This document shows, piece after piece, positions 46,351-58,302 of a stretch of 64,000 nt of DNA. Made by a program: the position numbers and the translations under genes. Under the pieces are notes generated by a model. It saw only the letters and a list, made by a program, of their open reading frames with translations. It was not told the DNA's origin and searched no databases. Positions within the stretch are counted from its first letter, which is position 1. The number at the start of each line of letters is the position of its first letter. This DNA is from Shewanella sp. CG12_big_fil_rev_8_21_14_0_65_47_15 (lineage in GTDB: Bacteria > Pseudomonadota > Gammaproteobacteria > Enterobacterales > Shewanellaceae): positions 1,529 through 65,528 of the forward strand of contig NZ_PFGL01000002.1 in NCBI RefSeq assembly GCF_002783505.1. The letters are read 5' to 3'.

Positions 46351-48618
46351 ATGCTGAACAAAGATCTGGAAGTCACCTTAAATCTGGCGTTTCAGCAAGC
46401 CAGAGATGCGCGTCACGAGTATATGACAGTAGAACATCTGTTATTGGCTCTTATCGACAATCCTGCGGCTCAAGAAGCACTAATCGCCTGTGGGGCGAAC
46501 TTAGACAAACTCAGGGATGAAGTGGCAAGCTTTATCCAACAAACTACCCCAATTATTGCCGATATCGACGATGATAAAGAAACCCAGCCAACGCTCGGAT
46601 TTCAGCGAGTGCTGCAGCGCGCGGTATTCCATGTGCAGTCATCGGGTCGCAATGAAGTGAACGGCGCTAATGTGTTAGTCGCCATTTTCAGTGAGCAAGA
46701 ATCCCAAGCCGTGTATCTGCTACGTCGTTGCGATATTAGTCGTCTCGATGTCGTGAATTTTATTTCCCATGGTTTCGCCAAGAATGATGACGCTGAGTCA
46801 CATCAAGATCAGGAACGTATTGAAGATCACAGTGAAGCTAGTGAAGAACGCAGCATGCTGTCGCAATTTGCGGCCAACTTAAATCAACTTGCTAAGCAAG
46901 GGATCATCGACCCACTGATTGGCCGCGATCAGGAAATTGAGCGTGCTATTCAAACCCTGTGTCGTCGCCGTAAAAATAATCCGCTATTGGTGGGCGAGGC
47001 GGGGGTGGGTAAAACCGCGATTGCAGAGGGCCTTGCCTACCGTATCGTGAATAACCAAGTGCCCGATGTGATGGCCGAAGCGACGGTTTACTCTCTCGAC
47101 TTAGGCGCATTGCTTGCGGGTACGAAATACCGCGGTGATTTTGAGAAGCGTTTTAAAAGCCTGCTAAAAGAATTATCCGCAGATAAGCATGCGATTTTGT
47201 TTATCGATGAGATCCATACCATTATCGGTGCTGGCGCTGCGTCTGGCGGTGTGATGGATGCATCCAACTTGCTGAAACCTTTGTTATCCAGTGGCAATTT
47301 GCGTTGTATGGGCTCGACGACTTTCCAAGAATATCAAAGTATTTTTGAGAAAGACCGTGCCTTAGCTCGTCGCTTCCAAAAGGTGGATATCAATGAGCCT
47401 TCGGTGGAAGAGACCACTAAGATTTTGATGGGACTTAAATCTAAATACGAAGAATATCATGGCGTTCGTTATACTCAGGCGGCGATTAGCAGCGCGGCAG
47501 TATTATCGGCTAAGCACATCAACGATAGGCATTTACCCGATAAAGCCATCGATGTGATCGACGAAGCGGGCGCTCGCATGGCCATGTTGCCACAGAGTAA
47601 GCGGAAAAAGACCATAGGTCAGGCAGAAATCGAAGCTATCGTTGCTAAAATGGCACGAATTCCTGAGAAATCCGTTTCCGCCACTGACAAAGACTTGCTG
47701 CGTAATCTGGAGCGTAATCTTAAGATGGTGGTCTTTGGCCAAGATAAGGCCATTGAGAGTCTCAGTTCTGCTATTCGCTTATCCCGTAGTGGTTTAGGCA
47801 CAGATAAAAAGCCTGTGGGTAGCTTCTTATTCGCCGGTCCCACCGGTGTGGGTAAGACCGAAGTCACCAATCAACTGGCAAGTTGTTTAGGGATGAAACT
47901 GGTGCGCTTTGACATGTCTGAGTACATGGAGAGCCATACGGTATCCCGTTTGATTGGTGCGCCTCCTGGTTATGTGGGTTATGACCAAGGAGGCTTACTC
48001 ACCGATGCCGTGATTAAAAACCCCCATTGTGTCGTACTGTTAGATGAAATCGAAAAGGCTCACCCCGATGTCTATAACCTGTTGCTACAGGTGATGGATC
48101 ACGGCACCTTGACCGATAACAATGGCCGTAAGGCGGACTTCAGACACGTAACACTAGTGATGACGACGAACGCGGGTGTGCAGGAGACCATTCGTAAGTC
48201 GATTGGCTTTACCCAGCAAGATCATACCCAGGACGCATTATCTGAAATTAACCGGGTATTTTCGCCGGAGTTTCGTAATCGTCTCGATTCCATCGTATGG
48301 TTCAACCATTTGGATATGACCATCATTGCCAAAGTGGTCGATAAATTCTTAGTGGAATTGCAGGCGCAGCTGGATGCGAAGCATGTCATTTTGGAAGTTA
48401 GCGATGAAGCCAGAACCCTATTGGCCGAGAAAGGTTACGATAAGAACATGGGGGCGCGCCCTATGGCAAGGGTGGTCACCGAATTGATCAAGCGCCCATT
48501 GGCAGACGAGATCTTATTTGGGGCTTTAGAAGCGGGTGGGGTTGCCCATGTCGATGTGAAAGAAGGCGAGATAGTGATCCGCGCCGAACGTCATGAAAAA
48601 ACCACGACGAAAGTCTAG
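46351..48618 (+). CDS. clpA: ATP-dependent Clp protease ATP-binding subunit ClpA
   Basis: 'GEAGVGKTAIAEGLA', 'GPTGVGKTEVTNQLA' two Walker A motifs; ATG 46351 preferred. Confidence 0.98.
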   Translation: MLNKDLEVTLNLAFQQARDARHEYMTVEHLLLALIDNPAAQEALIACGANLDKLRDEVASFIQQTTPIIADIDDDKETQPTLGFQRVLQRAVFHVQSSGRNEVNGANVLVAIFSEQESQAVYLLRRCDISRLDVVNFISHGFAKNDDAESHQDQERIEDHSEASEERSMLSQFAANLNQLAKQGIIDPLIGRDQEIERAIQTLCRRRKNNPLLVGEAGVGKTAIAEGLAYRIVNNQVPDVMAEATVYSLDLGALLAGTKYRGDFEKRFKSLLKELSADKHAILFIDEIHTIIGAGAASGGVMDASNLLKPLLSSGNLRCMGSTTFQEYQSIFEKDRALARRFQKVDINEPSVEETTKILMGLKSKYEEYHGVRYTQAAISSAAVLSAKHINDRHLPDKAIDVIDEAGARMAMLPQSKRKKTIGQAEIEAIVAKMARIPEKSVSATDKDLLRNLERNLKMVVFGQDKAIESLSSAIRLSRSGLGTDKKPVGSFLFAGPTGVGKTEVTNQLASCLGMKLVRFDMSEYMESHTVSRLIGAPPGYVGYDQGGLLTDAVIKNPHCVVLLDEIEKAHPDVYNLLLQVMDHGTLTDNNGRKADFRHVTLVMTTNAGVQETIRKSIGFTQQDHTQDALSEINRVFSPEFRNRLDSIVWFNHLDMTIIAKVVDKFLVELQAQLDAKHVILEVSDEARTLLAEKGYDKNMGARPMARVVTELIKRPLADEILFGALEAGGVAHVDVKEGEIVIRAERHEKTTTKV

Positions 48619-48647
48619 TGCATGATTATCTAAGGTTTTTAGATATG

Positions 48648-48675
48648 AAAATGGCTGCAATTGCAGCCATTTTTC
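48648..48675 (+). terminator. clpA terminator
   Basis: aaaatggctgca-attgcagccattttt. Confidence 0.8.
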
Positions 48676-48690
48676 TTATCTTTCGCCAAC

Positions 48691-48717
48691 AAAAAAACCC
48701 GGCCTTGCCGGGTTTTT
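48691..48717. terminator. Terminator between clpA and infA
   Basis: aaaaaaacccggc-ctt-gccgggttttt. Confidence 0.88.
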
Positions 48718-48734
48718 AACTATATGAGGCTATA

Positions 48735-48956
<222 letters not shown>

Positions 48957-49035
48957 TTAATTATCCCATTAGCCTTCGAATATAAAAAACGGGCGTATCA
49001 TGCCCCAAATTCACCCTGCTGTAAAGGGGAAGTGC

Positions 49036-49752
49036 TTAGCTAACTTGGCAATACTCCCAACCCTGGGGCGTTAAAATTTGATAAGGGCGGTATAAACGCT
49101 TGTAGGCCATTTTACGGTTTGCATCTATTTGATATCCGAGATAAAGGAATTCTTTGCCCTGCAATTTGGCCAAGCGGCACTGGATCAAAATCAGCAACGC
49201 ACCGAGGGAGCGATGTTCTTCATCGGGATCGAAATAGCTGTAAATGGCCGATAGGCTATTGGGTAGAGTGTCTGTTACAGCAACGGCTAAAAGTTTGTCA
49301 CCATCGTAGACTTCAATAAAAGTGGGAGGTAACCAGTGACAAAATAAAAACTGCTCATATTGCTCTTGGCTTGGAGGATACATAGGGCCGTCAAAGTGTC
49401 GCTGCTGAATATAACGCTCGTAGAGGGCGTATTGTGCATCCGTATGGCTGGAGGTGATACGCCAAGTTAAATCGCGATTCTGAGCTAGAGTGCGTTTTTG
49501 CCTCTTAGATACTGTAAATTCCCTGACGGGCAAACGAATGGGTTGGCATGCGTTACATCGAGGACAACGGGGTTTATAAATGGCGCTACCACTGCGGCGA
49601 AAACCTATGGCCAATAAACGCTCGAATAAAATCGGATCGAGCGTATCCTCTTGGATCACCAATAATTGTTCCTGTTGACCATCGAGGTAACTGCAGGGGA
49701 AAATCTGGCTGATCCCAATCGCAATGGGGGTTTTACTGGCGTTAGAGTTCAA
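49036..49752 (-). CDS. bpt: Aspartate/glutamate leucyltransferase Bpt (ATE family)
   Basis: '[26 protein letters not shown]', '[39 protein letters not shown]', '[24 protein letters not shown]'. Confidence 0.95.
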   Translation of the reverse strand: MNSNASKTPIAIGISQIFPCSYLDGQQEQLLVIQEDTLDPILFERLLAIGFRRSGSAIYKPRCPRCNACQPIRLPVREFTVSKRQKRTLAQNRDLTWRITSSHTDAQYALYERYIQQRHFDGPMYPPSQEQYEQFLFCHWLPPTFIEVYDGDKLLAVAVTDTLPNSLSAIYSYFDPDEEHRSLGALLILIQCRLAKLQGKEFLYLGYQIDANRKMAYKRLYRPYQILTPQGWEYCQVS

Positions 49753-50452
49753 GATTGACCTCTCTGGGGACCCAAGCCTCTGGATTGACGTCTTTATCTC
49801 TCAATTTTGCCAGCAATGCCATAAAATCGGCACGTTTAATCGCTTGTGCCCCTAAACTTTCTAAATGTGGATTCATGACCTGTGCATCAATTAACTTAAA
49901 GCCCATTTTCAATAGATGTTGTTGCAATGCGGCCATTGCAGCCTTGGAGGCATTGGTTTGACGGTGAAACATAGACTCACCACAGAATACTTGGCCTATG
50001 GCTAAGCCATAAAGACCGCCGATTAAGCGTTCACCCTGCCAAACTTCGATAGAATGGGCGTGGCCATTATGGTGAAGCTCGCGGTACGCCATTTGGATCT
50101 CATGGGTTATCCAAGTGCCACTCTGTTTTGAGCGAGGCTGTGCACATCCTGCCATCACATCGGTAAAGGCGTGATTGATCGTGATCCGCCAGGGTTGTTT
50201 TTTGAAATGCTTACGCAGACTTGTGCTGATATGCACTTGACCGAGTACAAATACGGCACGGGGATCCGGTGACCACCACAGAATAGGATCGTCTGCATTA
50301 AACCAAGGGAAAATCCCGTTATAGTATGCCGTCAGTAAACGATCTGGGCGTAAGTCTCCCCCTATCGCCAGCAATCCATTAGGATCGGTTAAAGCGAGTT
50401 CGGGTGAAGGAAAAGCGTCAAATTCGCGATTCAGAAAAGACAGTGACTTCAC
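49742..50452 (-). CDS. aat: Leucyl/phenylalanyl-tRNA--protein transferase
   Basis: '[30 protein letters not shown]', '[21 protein letters not shown]'. Confidence 0.97.
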   Translation of the reverse strand: MKSLSFLNREFDAFPSPELALTDPNGLLAIGGDLRPDRLLTAYYNGIFPWFNADDPILWWSPDPRAVFVLGQVHISTSLRKHFKKQPWRITINHAFTDVMAGCAQPRSKQSGTWITHEIQMAYRELHHNGHAHSIEVWQGERLIGGLYGLAIGQVFCGESMFHRQTNASKAAMAALQQHLLKMGFKLIDAQVMNPHLESLGAQAIKRADFMALLAKLRDKDVNPEAWVPREVNLEL

Positions 50453-50506
50453 AATTGCGTATGATTCAGTAATAAACCCTTCTATTAAGTTAGCGGAAAT
50501 TCAGAT

Positions 50507-50977
50507 ATGTGGAAACCTACTCTAGCGAGCTTTATGTTTATTTGTGCTTTTTTCATTGCACCACTGCATGCGGGTTATGATCGCAACCAAGCCGTGCCCG
50601 TGGAGAAAGTGCTCTATGGTGATATCAGTTCGGTGCGTAATATCACCGAAACCCAGCTCATTGAAGATAGAAACCAAGGTTGGAAAACCTTCGGTGGTGC
50701 GTTAGTCGGTGGTGTCATTGGCCATCAATTTGGTGGTGGCTCGGGCCAAGATGTTGCTACGGTTCTCGGTGCCTTAATTGGCGCTGGTGTGGGAAATCGT
50801 TATGGCAGTGGGACGACAACACAATCCTTAAAGTTAGTAGAATTGTTGATCAATCAAGAAGATGGTACCCAAGTCATGGTGATCCAAGACTATGATGCTG
50901 GCATGGTATTTAATGCCGGTGATAGGGTGCGGGTTGTGTACCTTCAAGGTGGCGTGCGTATTGACTTAGCCATGTAA
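50507..50977 (+). CDS. Glycine-zipper 2TM domain envelope protein (SlyB-like)
   Basis: Signal peptide then 'FGGALVGGVIGHQFGGGSGQDVATVLGALIGAGVGNRYG'; no lipobox cysteine. Confidence 0.83.
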   Translation: MWKPTLASFMFICAFFIAPLHAGYDRNQAVPVEKVLYGDISSVRNITETQLIEDRNQGWKTFGGALVGGVIGHQFGGGSGQDVATVLGALIGAGVGNRYGSGTTTQSLKLVELLINQEDGTQVMVIQDYDAGMVFNAGDRVRVVYLQGGVRIDLAM

Positions 50978-51023
50978 GCCAGCAAGATGGACTCCTTTAC
51001 ATAAAAAATTAAACGGTGATGGA

Positions 51024-51776
51024 ATGACACGGACAGAACTAGCCCAATATTTAGCCGATTTTTTACATGTGTCGGCCTTTAAAGATTACGCACCCAATGG
51101 CTTACAGGTAGAAGGCAAGGATGATATCCACACGATTGTTACAGGGGTGACGGCTTGCCAAGCTTTAATTGATGAGGCTGTCCGCTTAAACGCCGATGCG
51201 ATTTTGGTTCACCACGGTTTTTTTTGGAAGAATGAACCCGAGGTCATCACTGGGATGAAACAGCGTCGTATTAAGGCGTTACTCGCCCACGATATTAGCT
51301 TATTTGGTTATCATTTACCCTTAGATGCCCACCCCATGCTCGGTAATAACGCAACCTTGGCAAGACAACTGGGGATAGTCGATGCCGAAGCCATCGAAGA
51401 GCTGGCTCAGGGCTTGCTGTGGCGTGGCAAACTCGATCTTCCTGTCAGTGCCAGCGAATTTGCCAGTACCCTTGAGAAGGCGTTAGGCAGAGCCCCTCTG
51501 CATATTGGGGACAGTGTGGCGCAGATCCAACATTTAGCTTGGTGCACTGGCGGTGCGCAGGACTATATCGATATGGCGGCAAGCCTGGGTGTCGATGCGT
51601 TTATCAGTGGTGAAGTGTCCGAGCGGACCTTCCACAGTGCGGTAGAGCAGGGCATACATTATTTTGCGGCGGGGCACCATGCGACGGAGCGTTTTGGCAT
51701 TGAAGCCCTAGGCCGTCATCTCGCCCGTGAGTTTAACTTAGTGCATCATTTTGTGGATATCACTAACCCGGTCTAA
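51024..51776 (+). CDS. Nif3-like dinuclear metal centre hexameric protein (YbgI-type GTP cyclohydrolase 1 type 2 homolog)
   Basis: 'KDYAPNGLQVEG', 'DAILVHHGFFWKNEP', 'FAAGHHATERFGIEALG'. Confidence 0.93.
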   Translation: MTRTELAQYLADFLHVSAFKDYAPNGLQVEGKDDIHTIVTGVTACQALIDEAVRLNADAILVHHGFFWKNEPEVITGMKQRRIKALLAHDISLFGYHLPLDAHPMLGNNATLARQLGIVDAEAIEELAQGLLWRGKLDLPVSASEFASTLEKALGRAPLHIGDSVAQIQHLAWCTGGAQDYIDMAASLGVDAFISGEVSERTFHSAVEQGIHYFAAGHHATERFGIEALGRHLAREFNLVHHFVDITNPV

Positions 51777-51844
51777 CTCACTTAAAACCTGTTCCCCTGG
51801 GGATCTCAACAATTGATCCTAATAATGCTGCAGATTAGCTGCAA

Positions 51845-52801
51845 CTAGATCAGCCCCAAAGTGGACAGTATAAAAATACCTAAGGTGCAAGTGAACAGTG
51901 AGCAGACTGTGGTGAGGGCGATAATATTGGCCGCGAGAGTTGCATTACCCCCCATGGCGCGCGCCATCACATAGCTTGCGGCCGCGGTGGGCGCTGAACT
52001 CATTAAAAATACCAATGCTAATTCCATTCCTCGATAACCTAGTAGCAAGGCACCTCCGGTGATAAACAGCGGGGCAAAGATCAGTTTTAAGGCGGTCGAG
52101 AACCAAGTTGAATACTTTTCATGTTTGAGTGAACCAATATCGAGCGAGCCGCCAGTGCAGAGTAACGCAAGTGGCAGGGTCATATTGGCAAAGTACTGGC
52201 CAGCGTCGAGCACCATTTTCGGCACGGGGATCGCGAGCAGATAACATAGCATGCCAAGGATAATGGCAATGATCAGCGGGTTTTTAGTGATGGTCTTAAT
52301 GATCACCGCAAACGCGCGGCGGCTGGATCCCTCGTCCCGTGGGCTTAAGCAAATCACGGCTTGAATATTATAGAGTAGCGTCATCGACGCCACGTAGACT
52401 GCGGCCAAGGCAACGCCCGATTCGCCATAGGCATTAGACACATAGGCTAAGCCGATAATGGCGGTATTAGCCCTAAATCCCCCCTGAATGATCACGCCTT
52501 GATCTTTTTGCTCGGGGAACAATCGTTTCGTCGCGAAGGTGGAGAGGATAAAAAACAGCAGATTGGCCAGTAAACCATAGCCTATTAAGGGGGCGCTGGC
52601 GGTAAGATCGTGATTTGAGCTGATGATGCTGAGAAACAACAGCGCGGGCAAGGTGACATTAAAAACCAGCTTAGAGGCAACATCAATAAAGTGCTCATCA
52701 ATCACTTGGGTGCGTTTAAGCATGACGCCTAAGGCTAACATCAAACAGATAGGACCGGTTATCGAGGCAGAAAACAACAACTGCTCAATGATATTTCCCA
52801 T
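51845..52801 (-). CDS. AEC family auxin efflux-type transporter
   Basis: About 10 TM segments; 'FRANTAIIGLAYVSNAYGESG', 'SSAPTAAASYVMARAMGGNATLAANIIALTTV'. Confidence 0.88.
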   Translation of the reverse strand: MGNIIEQLLFSASITGPICLMLALGVMLKRTQVIDEHFIDVASKLVFNVTLPALLFLSIISSNHDLTASAPLIGYGLLANLLFFILSTFATKRLFPEQKDQGVIIQGGFRANTAIIGLAYVSNAYGESGVALAAVYVASMTLLYNIQAVICLSPRDEGSSRRAFAVIIKTITKNPLIIAIILGMLCYLLAIPVPKMVLDAGQYFANMTLPLALLCTGGSLDIGSLKHEKYSTWFSTALKLIFAPLFITGGALLLGYRGMELALVFLMSSAPTAAASYVMARAMGGNATLAANIIALTTVCSLFTCTLGIFILSTLGLI

Positions 52802-52863
52802 AACTTCTCCCCAATGGATGCACTTTAAAGCGTGCCAGTTTTAGACTTTGCACCATAAATTAA

Positions 52864-52882
52864 GGCCGCATTGAATGCGGCC
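52864..52882 (-). terminator. metG terminator
   Basis: ggccgcattgaatgcggcc hairpin; T-run weak. Confidence 0.55.
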
Positions 52883-52919
52883 CTAATGACTTGTCGAACA
52901 GAGTCCAACGGATTGCAGA

Positions 52920-54950
52920 TTACTTCACCCGCATACCAGGCTGTGCGCCTTCATGGGGTTCTAGAATCCACAAATCGCTACCACCAGGGCCAGCTGCCAG
53001 TACCATGCCCTCTGACATGCCAAAACGCATCTTACGCGGTGCAAGGTTGGCAACCATCACGGTCAGCTTACCTTCGAGATCCTCAGGCGAGTAGGCCGAT
53101 TTAATGCCTGCAAATACCTGACGGGTTTCGCCGCCGATATCCAATTGCAGTTTTAACAGTTTGTCGGCTTCGGCCACATGTTCGGCTTTGACGATACGCG
53201 CGATACGCAGGTCGATTTTAGCGAAATCGTCATAACTGATGGTGTCGCTAATTGGATCGGTCGCTAATGGGCCTTTTGCTGATTCTGGCTCGGCCGTGGC
53301 CTGCAGATTCTCCTTAGAGTCGGCCACCATAGCGTTGACTTTATCCAGCTCAACACGTTGCATCATGGCTTTAAATGGCGCAATTTCGTGTCCCGCCATA
53401 TCTTGGCCTAAGGCATCCCAAGTTAACGTCTGTTGGAAGAAGGTTTCAACGTCCTGTGCCAAACGTGGCAGCACGGGTTTTAAGTAAGTCACCAGAATGC
53501 GGAACAGGTTCAGAGCATTCGAGCACACTTGGTGGGCCGCTTCCTGTTGATCGTCGTGTTTCACCATTTGCCAAGGCGCAGCATCGGCCACAAAACCGTT
53601 GGCAATATCCGCCAGCGCCATGATTTCACGCATCGCTTTACCGTATTCGCGGGTTTCATAAAACTCGGCGATTTGCTCTTGCTTGGCTAAAAACGCCTCG
53701 GTCAGCGTGGTATCGGCAATTTTCGCGAGCTTGCCATCGAAACGTTTAGTGATAAAGCCTGCGGTGCGCGAGGCTAAGTTCACTAGCTTACCGACTAAGT
53801 CCGAGTTTACGCGCTGGGCGAAATCTTCCAGATTTAAATCTAAATCGTCGATACGGCTGCTGAGTTTGGCGGCGTAGTAGTAACGTAAATATTCAGGATC
53901 TAAATGATCTAAATAGGTGCGTGCCTTGATAAAGGTGCCCTTAGATTTCGACATCTTAGCGCCATTGACCGTTACATAACCGTGGGCATAGACACTGTTT
54001 GGTTGGCGATAACCTGAGCCGTGCAGCATGGCAGGCCAGAACAGGCTGTGGAAGTAGACTATGTCTTTACCGATAAAGTGGTAAACCTCGGCGGTAGAAT
54101 CCTTGGCCCAAAATTCATCGAAGCTTAGCTCGGGGCGTTTGTCACACAGGTTTTTGAACGAACCCATATAACCGATAGGCGCATCTAGCCACACGTAGAA
54201 ATACTTGCCCGGTGCATCGGGGATTTCGAAACCAAAGTAAGGTGCATCACGGGTGATGTCCCATTGCTGCAGACCTTGTTCGAACCATTCGTCGAGTTTG
54301 TTGGCCATTTCGACTTGCAGGGCGCCCGAGCGCGTCCACTCTTTTAGCATGCCTTCGAAGGCTGGCAGGTCGAAGAAGAAGTGCTCAGTGTCTTTCATCA
54401 CTGGCGTAGCGCCAGATACTGCTGATTTTGGGTTAATCAGTTCGGTTGGGCTGTAAGTTGCACCGCAGGCATCGCAGTTATCGCCGTATTGATCGGGCGA
54501 TTTACACTTAGGGCAAGTGCCTTTAACGAAGCGGTCTGGCAGGAACATCGATTTTTCAGGGTCAAAAAGCTGAGAAATGCTCTTGCTCTTGATATAGCCG
54601 TTAGCACGCAGTTTTAAGTAAATATCACTCGCCAGCACGCGGTTTTCATCACTGTGGGTGCTGTGATAGTTATCGAAGGCAATATTAAAGTCGGCGAAAT
54701 CCTGCTGATGCTCTTTGTTCACTTGAGCGATCATCTCTTCAGGCGCTATGCCTAATTGCTGCGCCTTGAGCATGATCGGCGTACCGTGGGCGTCATCGGC
54801 ACAAATATAGTGGCACTCATGTCCACGCAGCTTTTGATAACGCGACCAGATATCCGTCTGTATGTATTCCAGCATGTGACCTAAATGGATCGGTCCGTTC
54901 GCGTAGGGAAGTGCGCTGGTCACGAGAATTTTACGTTGTGAAGTTGCCAT
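52920..54950 (-). CDS. metG: Methionyl-tRNA synthetase with C-terminal tRNA-binding domain
   Basis: '[31 protein letters not shown]', '[10 protein letters not shown]', C-terminal '[39 protein letters not shown]'. Confidence 0.98.
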   Translation of the reverse strand: MATSQRKILVTSALPYANGPIHLGHMLEYIQTDIWSRYQKLRGHECHYICADDAHGTPIMLKAQQLGIAPEEMIAQVNKEHQQDFADFNIAFDNYHSTHSDENRVLASDIYLKLRANGYIKSKSISQLFDPEKSMFLPDRFVKGTCPKCKSPDQYGDNCDACGATYSPTELINPKSAVSGATPVMKDTEHFFFDLPAFEGMLKEWTRSGALQVEMANKLDEWFEQGLQQWDITRDAPYFGFEIPDAPGKYFYVWLDAPIGYMGSFKNLCDKRPELSFDEFWAKDSTAEVYHFIGKDIVYFHSLFWPAMLHGSGYRQPNSVYAHGYVTVNGAKMSKSKGTFIKARTYLDHLDPEYLRYYYAAKLSSRIDDLDLNLEDFAQRVNSDLVGKLVNLASRTAGFITKRFDGKLAKIADTTLTEAFLAKQEQIAEFYETREYGKAMREIMALADIANGFVADAAPWQMVKHDDQQEAAHQVCSNALNLFRILVTYLKPVLPRLAQDVETFFQQTLTWDALGQDMAGHEIAPFKAMMQRVELDKVNAMVADSKENLQATAEPESAKGPLATDPISDTISYDDFAKIDLRIARIVKAEHVAEADKLLKLQLDIGGETRQVFAGIKSAYSPEDLEGKLTVMVANLAPRKMRFGMSEGMVLAAGPGGSDLWILEPHEGAQPGMRVK

Positions 54951-55104
54951 CTTGTCTCAAATATCGTGGTGGGCCAAAAATATTGGTAGAGATACTAACC
55001 GATTACAGGATGATTTTCATCAAAACCTGAGTCAATTGAGCTAAATCTGCGCTAATGTTTTTGTCATTATCTGGTACACTTGGGCAAATTTATTGGTGGG
55101 GGTA

Positions 55105-56226
55105 ATGCTTTTGTCTTCAACTCAAACTGATTATCGTTTAAATGACGATCTTCTCGGGCCTGTTCTGGCTATTCTCGATGCATATATCGACCCGTATTTA
55201 GGTAACGGGTTAGTGAGCGCAGGATGCGTGAATAAATTGGCAATAGAAGGTAAGCGTTTGCAGCTTGGTTTAGTCTATCCATACCCTTGTATGACCCAAT
55301 ATCGTGATACTGTGATGGCGCTGACCAACAAGTTAGCGGTACTCGATGCTATCGATGAAGTCGAATGTGAAATCGATTTTCAGCCTAAAGTGTACTCAGC
55401 GTTATCTTCTATCGCACCGATTGCCAATGTGAAGCAAGTGATAGCCGTGGCGTCCGGTAAGGGCGGCGTGGGTAAATCGACCACGGCGGTTAACCTTGCC
55501 TTAGCACTCGCCGCAGAAGGCGCGCAGGTTGGGATCTTAGATGCCGATATTTATGGCCCGTCCGTTCCCTTAATGCTGGGCATCCCCAACTTCAGACCCG
55601 TTTCCCCCGATGGTAAGCATATGACCGCCGCCAGTGCCCATGGTATTGCCGCCCAGTCGATAGGCTTTATGTTAAGTGGTGATGAAGCGGCGGTGTGGCG
55701 CGGACCAATGGCCGCGGGCGCGTTAGCGCAGCTGCTCAATGAAACCCAATGGCCAGAGCTGGATTATTTAGTGGTCGATATGCCACCGGGCACTGGGGAT
55801 ATTCAATTAACCCTGTCACAAAAAGTGCCGGTGAGCGGCGCGGTCATTGTCACGACACCACAGGATATCGCCCTAGCCGATGCTAAAAAAGGCATCACTA
55901 TGTTCCAGAAAGTGAACATTCCTGTGCTGGGTATCGTCGAGAATATGAGTTTCCATTTATGCCCAGAGTGTGGCCATAAAGAACACCCCTTTGGTACGCA
56001 CGGTGGCAGTAAAATCGCCGAGCGTTATCAAGTTCCACTGTTAGGCGCCTTGCCGCTGCACATCAATATCCGTGAAGCCATGGATGTCGGTGCACCGACA
56101 GTGGTAGCCGACCCCGACAGTGAAGTCGCGGCGCTTTACCGGGAAATAGCCCGTAAAGTGGGCGCCGAATTGGCACTTAAACAGAGCCAAAAAACAGTTT
56201 CTATTAGCGTATCAGATGACGAGTAA
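55105..56226 (+). CDS. apbC: Iron-sulfur cluster carrier protein ApbC/Mrp
   Basis: '[42 protein letters not shown]', '[16 protein letters not shown]'; ATG 55105 preferred over TTG 55093. Confidence 0.96.
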   Translation: MLLSSTQTDYRLNDDLLGPVLAILDAYIDPYLGNGLVSAGCVNKLAIEGKRLQLGLVYPYPCMTQYRDTVMALTNKLAVLDAIDEVECEIDFQPKVYSALSSIAPIANVKQVIAVASGKGGVGKSTTAVNLALALAAEGAQVGILDADIYGPSVPLMLGIPNFRPVSPDGKHMTAASAHGIAAQSIGFMLSGDEAAVWRGPMAAGALAQLLNETQWPELDYLVVDMPPGTGDIQLTLSQKVPVSGAVIVTTPQDIALADAKKGITMFQKVNIPVLGIVENMSFHLCPECGHKEHPFGTHGGSKIAERYQVPLLGALPLHINIREAMDVGAPTVVADPDSEVAALYREIARKVGAELALKQSQKTVSISVSDDE

Positions 56227-56237
56227 GGTTTAAGGGT

Positions 56238-56876
56238 ATGAATTCTCAGCAGTGTGTCATTATTGCAATTGCTGGCGCGTCAGCATCGGGCAAAAGTTTA
56301 ATTGCCAAAACGATTTTTGACGAATTACGCCGCGATTTAGGCACAGATCAAATAGGGGTAATTAATGAAGATGCGTACTACCGCGATCAGAGTCATTTAT
56401 CCATGGATGAACGGGTATTAACCAATTACGATCATCCAAAAGCGTTGGACCACCAACTGCTATGTACCCATTTACAGTTGCTTAAGTCTGGCGAAGCTGT
56501 TGATATCCCTTGTTATAGCTATACCGAACATACTCGTACGGCTGAAACCGTGACAATGACACCTAAAAAAGTGATCATTTTAGAGGGCATTCTGCTGCTG
56601 ACCGATCCTAAATTGCGTGCATTGATGGATGCCAGCGTGTTTATGGATACGCCGCTGGACATTTGTTTCCTACGCCGTTTAACCCGTGATGTGGCCGAAC
56701 GTGGCCGCACTATGGACTCAGTGATTTCACAGTACAAGAAAACCGTACGTCCTATGTTCCTGCAATTTATTGAACCGTCAAAACAATACGCTGATATTAT
56801 CGTGCCGCGCGGTGGTAAAAACCGTATCGCGACCGATATTTTAAAGACTCGTATTCAACATCTACTGGCAAAATAA
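56238..56876 (+). CDS. udk: Uridine kinase
   Basis: '[23 protein letters not shown]', '[11 protein letters not shown]', '[23 protein letters not shown]'. Confidence 0.97.
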   Translation: MNSQQCVIIAIAGASASGKSLIAKTIFDELRRDLGTDQIGVINEDAYYRDQSHLSMDERVLTNYDHPKALDHQLLCTHLQLLKSGEAVDIPCYSYTEHTRTAETVTMTPKKVIILEGILLLTDPKLRALMDASVFMDTPLDICFLRRLTRDVAERGRTMDSVISQYKKTVRPMFLQFIEPSKQYADIIVPRGGKNRIATDILKTRIQHLLAK

Positions 56877-56907
56877 CGACATAAAAACTCAGGGAGTAAA
56901 AGGCAAG

Positions 56908-57489
56908 ATGCGCTTAACCGATATCGAAATTGAACAGGCCCTTGATAACGGCACTATCGTTATAGAACCTCGCCCAAGCACAGATGCGATTTCTGGCGTC
57001 AGTGTGGATGTGCGCTTAGGTGGGCAATTTCGCGTCTTTAAGGATCATACCGCGCCTTTTATTGACTTGAGTGGTCCGAGTGTTGAAGTGCAGGCGGCGC
57101 TCGATCGAGTGATGAGTGAAATTATCGAAATCCCCGATGGCGAAGCCTTCTTCCTACATCCCGGTGAACTGGCGTTAGCCGTGACCTATGAGAGCGTAAC
57201 GCTGCCCGCCGATATCGTCGGCTGGCTCGATGGCCGCTCATCACTGGCCCGTTTAGGTTTAATGGTGCACGTGACGGCGCACCGTATCGACCCGGGTTGG
57301 CAGGGTAAAATCGTGCTCGAATTTTACAACAGCGGCAAGTTACCTTTGGCACTGCGTCCACGTATGACCATAGGCGCGCTTAATTTTGAACGCTTAAATC
57401 ATGCAGTTGCACGCCCCTATAACACTCGCAAGAGTGCCAAATACAAAGATCAGCAAGAAGCGGTGGCTAGCCGTATCAGTCAGGACTAA
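56908..57489 (+). CDS. dcd: dCTP deaminase
   Basis: '[12 protein letters not shown]', '[13 protein letters not shown]', '[47 protein letters not shown]'. Confidence 0.98.
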   Translation: MRLTDIEIEQALDNGTIVIEPRPSTDAISGVSVDVRLGGQFRVFKDHTAPFIDLSGPSVEVQAALDRVMSEIIEIPDGEAFFLHPGELALAVTYESVTLPADIVGWLDGRSSLARLGLMVHVTAHRIDPGWQGKIVLEFYNSGKLPLALRPRMTIGALNFERLNHAVARPYNTRKSAKYKDQQEAVASRISQD

Positions 57490-57492
57490 CCC

Positions 57493-58302
57493 TTGATTTG
57501 GGTTAATGGGGTATCACAGGCAAGCATTGCACCTATGGACAGGGGACTTGCCTACGGTGATGGCCTATTTGCAACCATGCGAACGGGTGTTGAGGGGATT
57601 CTGTTTTTCGAGGCCCACCAAGCGAGATTAACCGCAGGTGCCGCTAGACTAGGGTTTGACTGGCAGATGAGTCCAGCCCTTGCCGAGCAGCTCGTTACTT
57701 TAGCCTTGCAGTATCCACACCACTGCATCAAACTCCTCATCACTCGAGGCGTGGGTGGCAGAGGTTATGCGCCACCTGATCAGGTTCAGGCGACCGAAGT
57801 CGTTTCAGTTCATCCTATCCCGGCCCATTATGCCGCTTGGCAAGCGCAGGGCATTCGCCTTAAAACCTCCCCAGTGCGTTTAGGTCACCAGCCTTTACTG
57901 GCGGGGATAAAACACCTTAATCGCCTCGAGCAAGTGTTGATCCGATCCCAGCTATTGCCTGATGGATATGAGGATTGGTTGGTGCTGGATTGTATGGGTA
58001 GGGTGATTGAGTCTTCAATGGCTAATATCTTCTTTATTAAGGGCAACCAAGTGGTCACACCGCCACTTGATCTCTGCGGTGTCGCGGGTGTGATGCGTGA
58101 GCAAGTTATGTTAGCCTTACTTACACAGCAGATGAATATCGATTGTTTGCCCTTTGGCGCCGAGCGTTTAGTGGAGTTTGACTCGGCATTTATCACTAAC
58201 AGTGTCTTAGGCGTCGTGGATGTGTTGGCGATTGATTCGCACAACTTCAGCCGTTCTCCTTTGACTGCAGATCTTAGACGAACACTTTCACTCTCACTAT
58301 GA
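57493..58302 (+). CDS. pabC: Aminodeoxychorismate lyase
   Basis: 'DRGLAYGDGLFATMRT', 'LAGIKHLNRLEQVLIRSQL'; immediately upstream of mltG. Confidence 0.93.
   Translation: MIWVNGVSQASIAPMDRGLAYGDGLFATMRTGVEGILFFEAHQARLTAGAARLGFDWQMSPALAEQLVTLALQYPHHCIKLLITRGVGGRGYAPPDQVQATEVVSVHPIPAHYAAWQAQGIRLKTSPVRLGHQPLLAGIKHLNRLEQVLIRSQLLPDGYEDWLVLDCMGRVIESSMANIFFIKGNQVVTPPLDLCGVAGVMREQVMLALLTQQMNIDCLPFGAERLVEFDSAFITNSVLGVVDVLAIDSHNFSRSPLTADLRRTLSLSL

Noticed and set aside
48619-48734. Possible tRNA-Ser in the clpA-infA gap, as in E. coli (serW)
   Set aside because: The gap is about 115 bp and is filled by two simple terminator hairpins; no cloverleaf arms or CCA were recognised.
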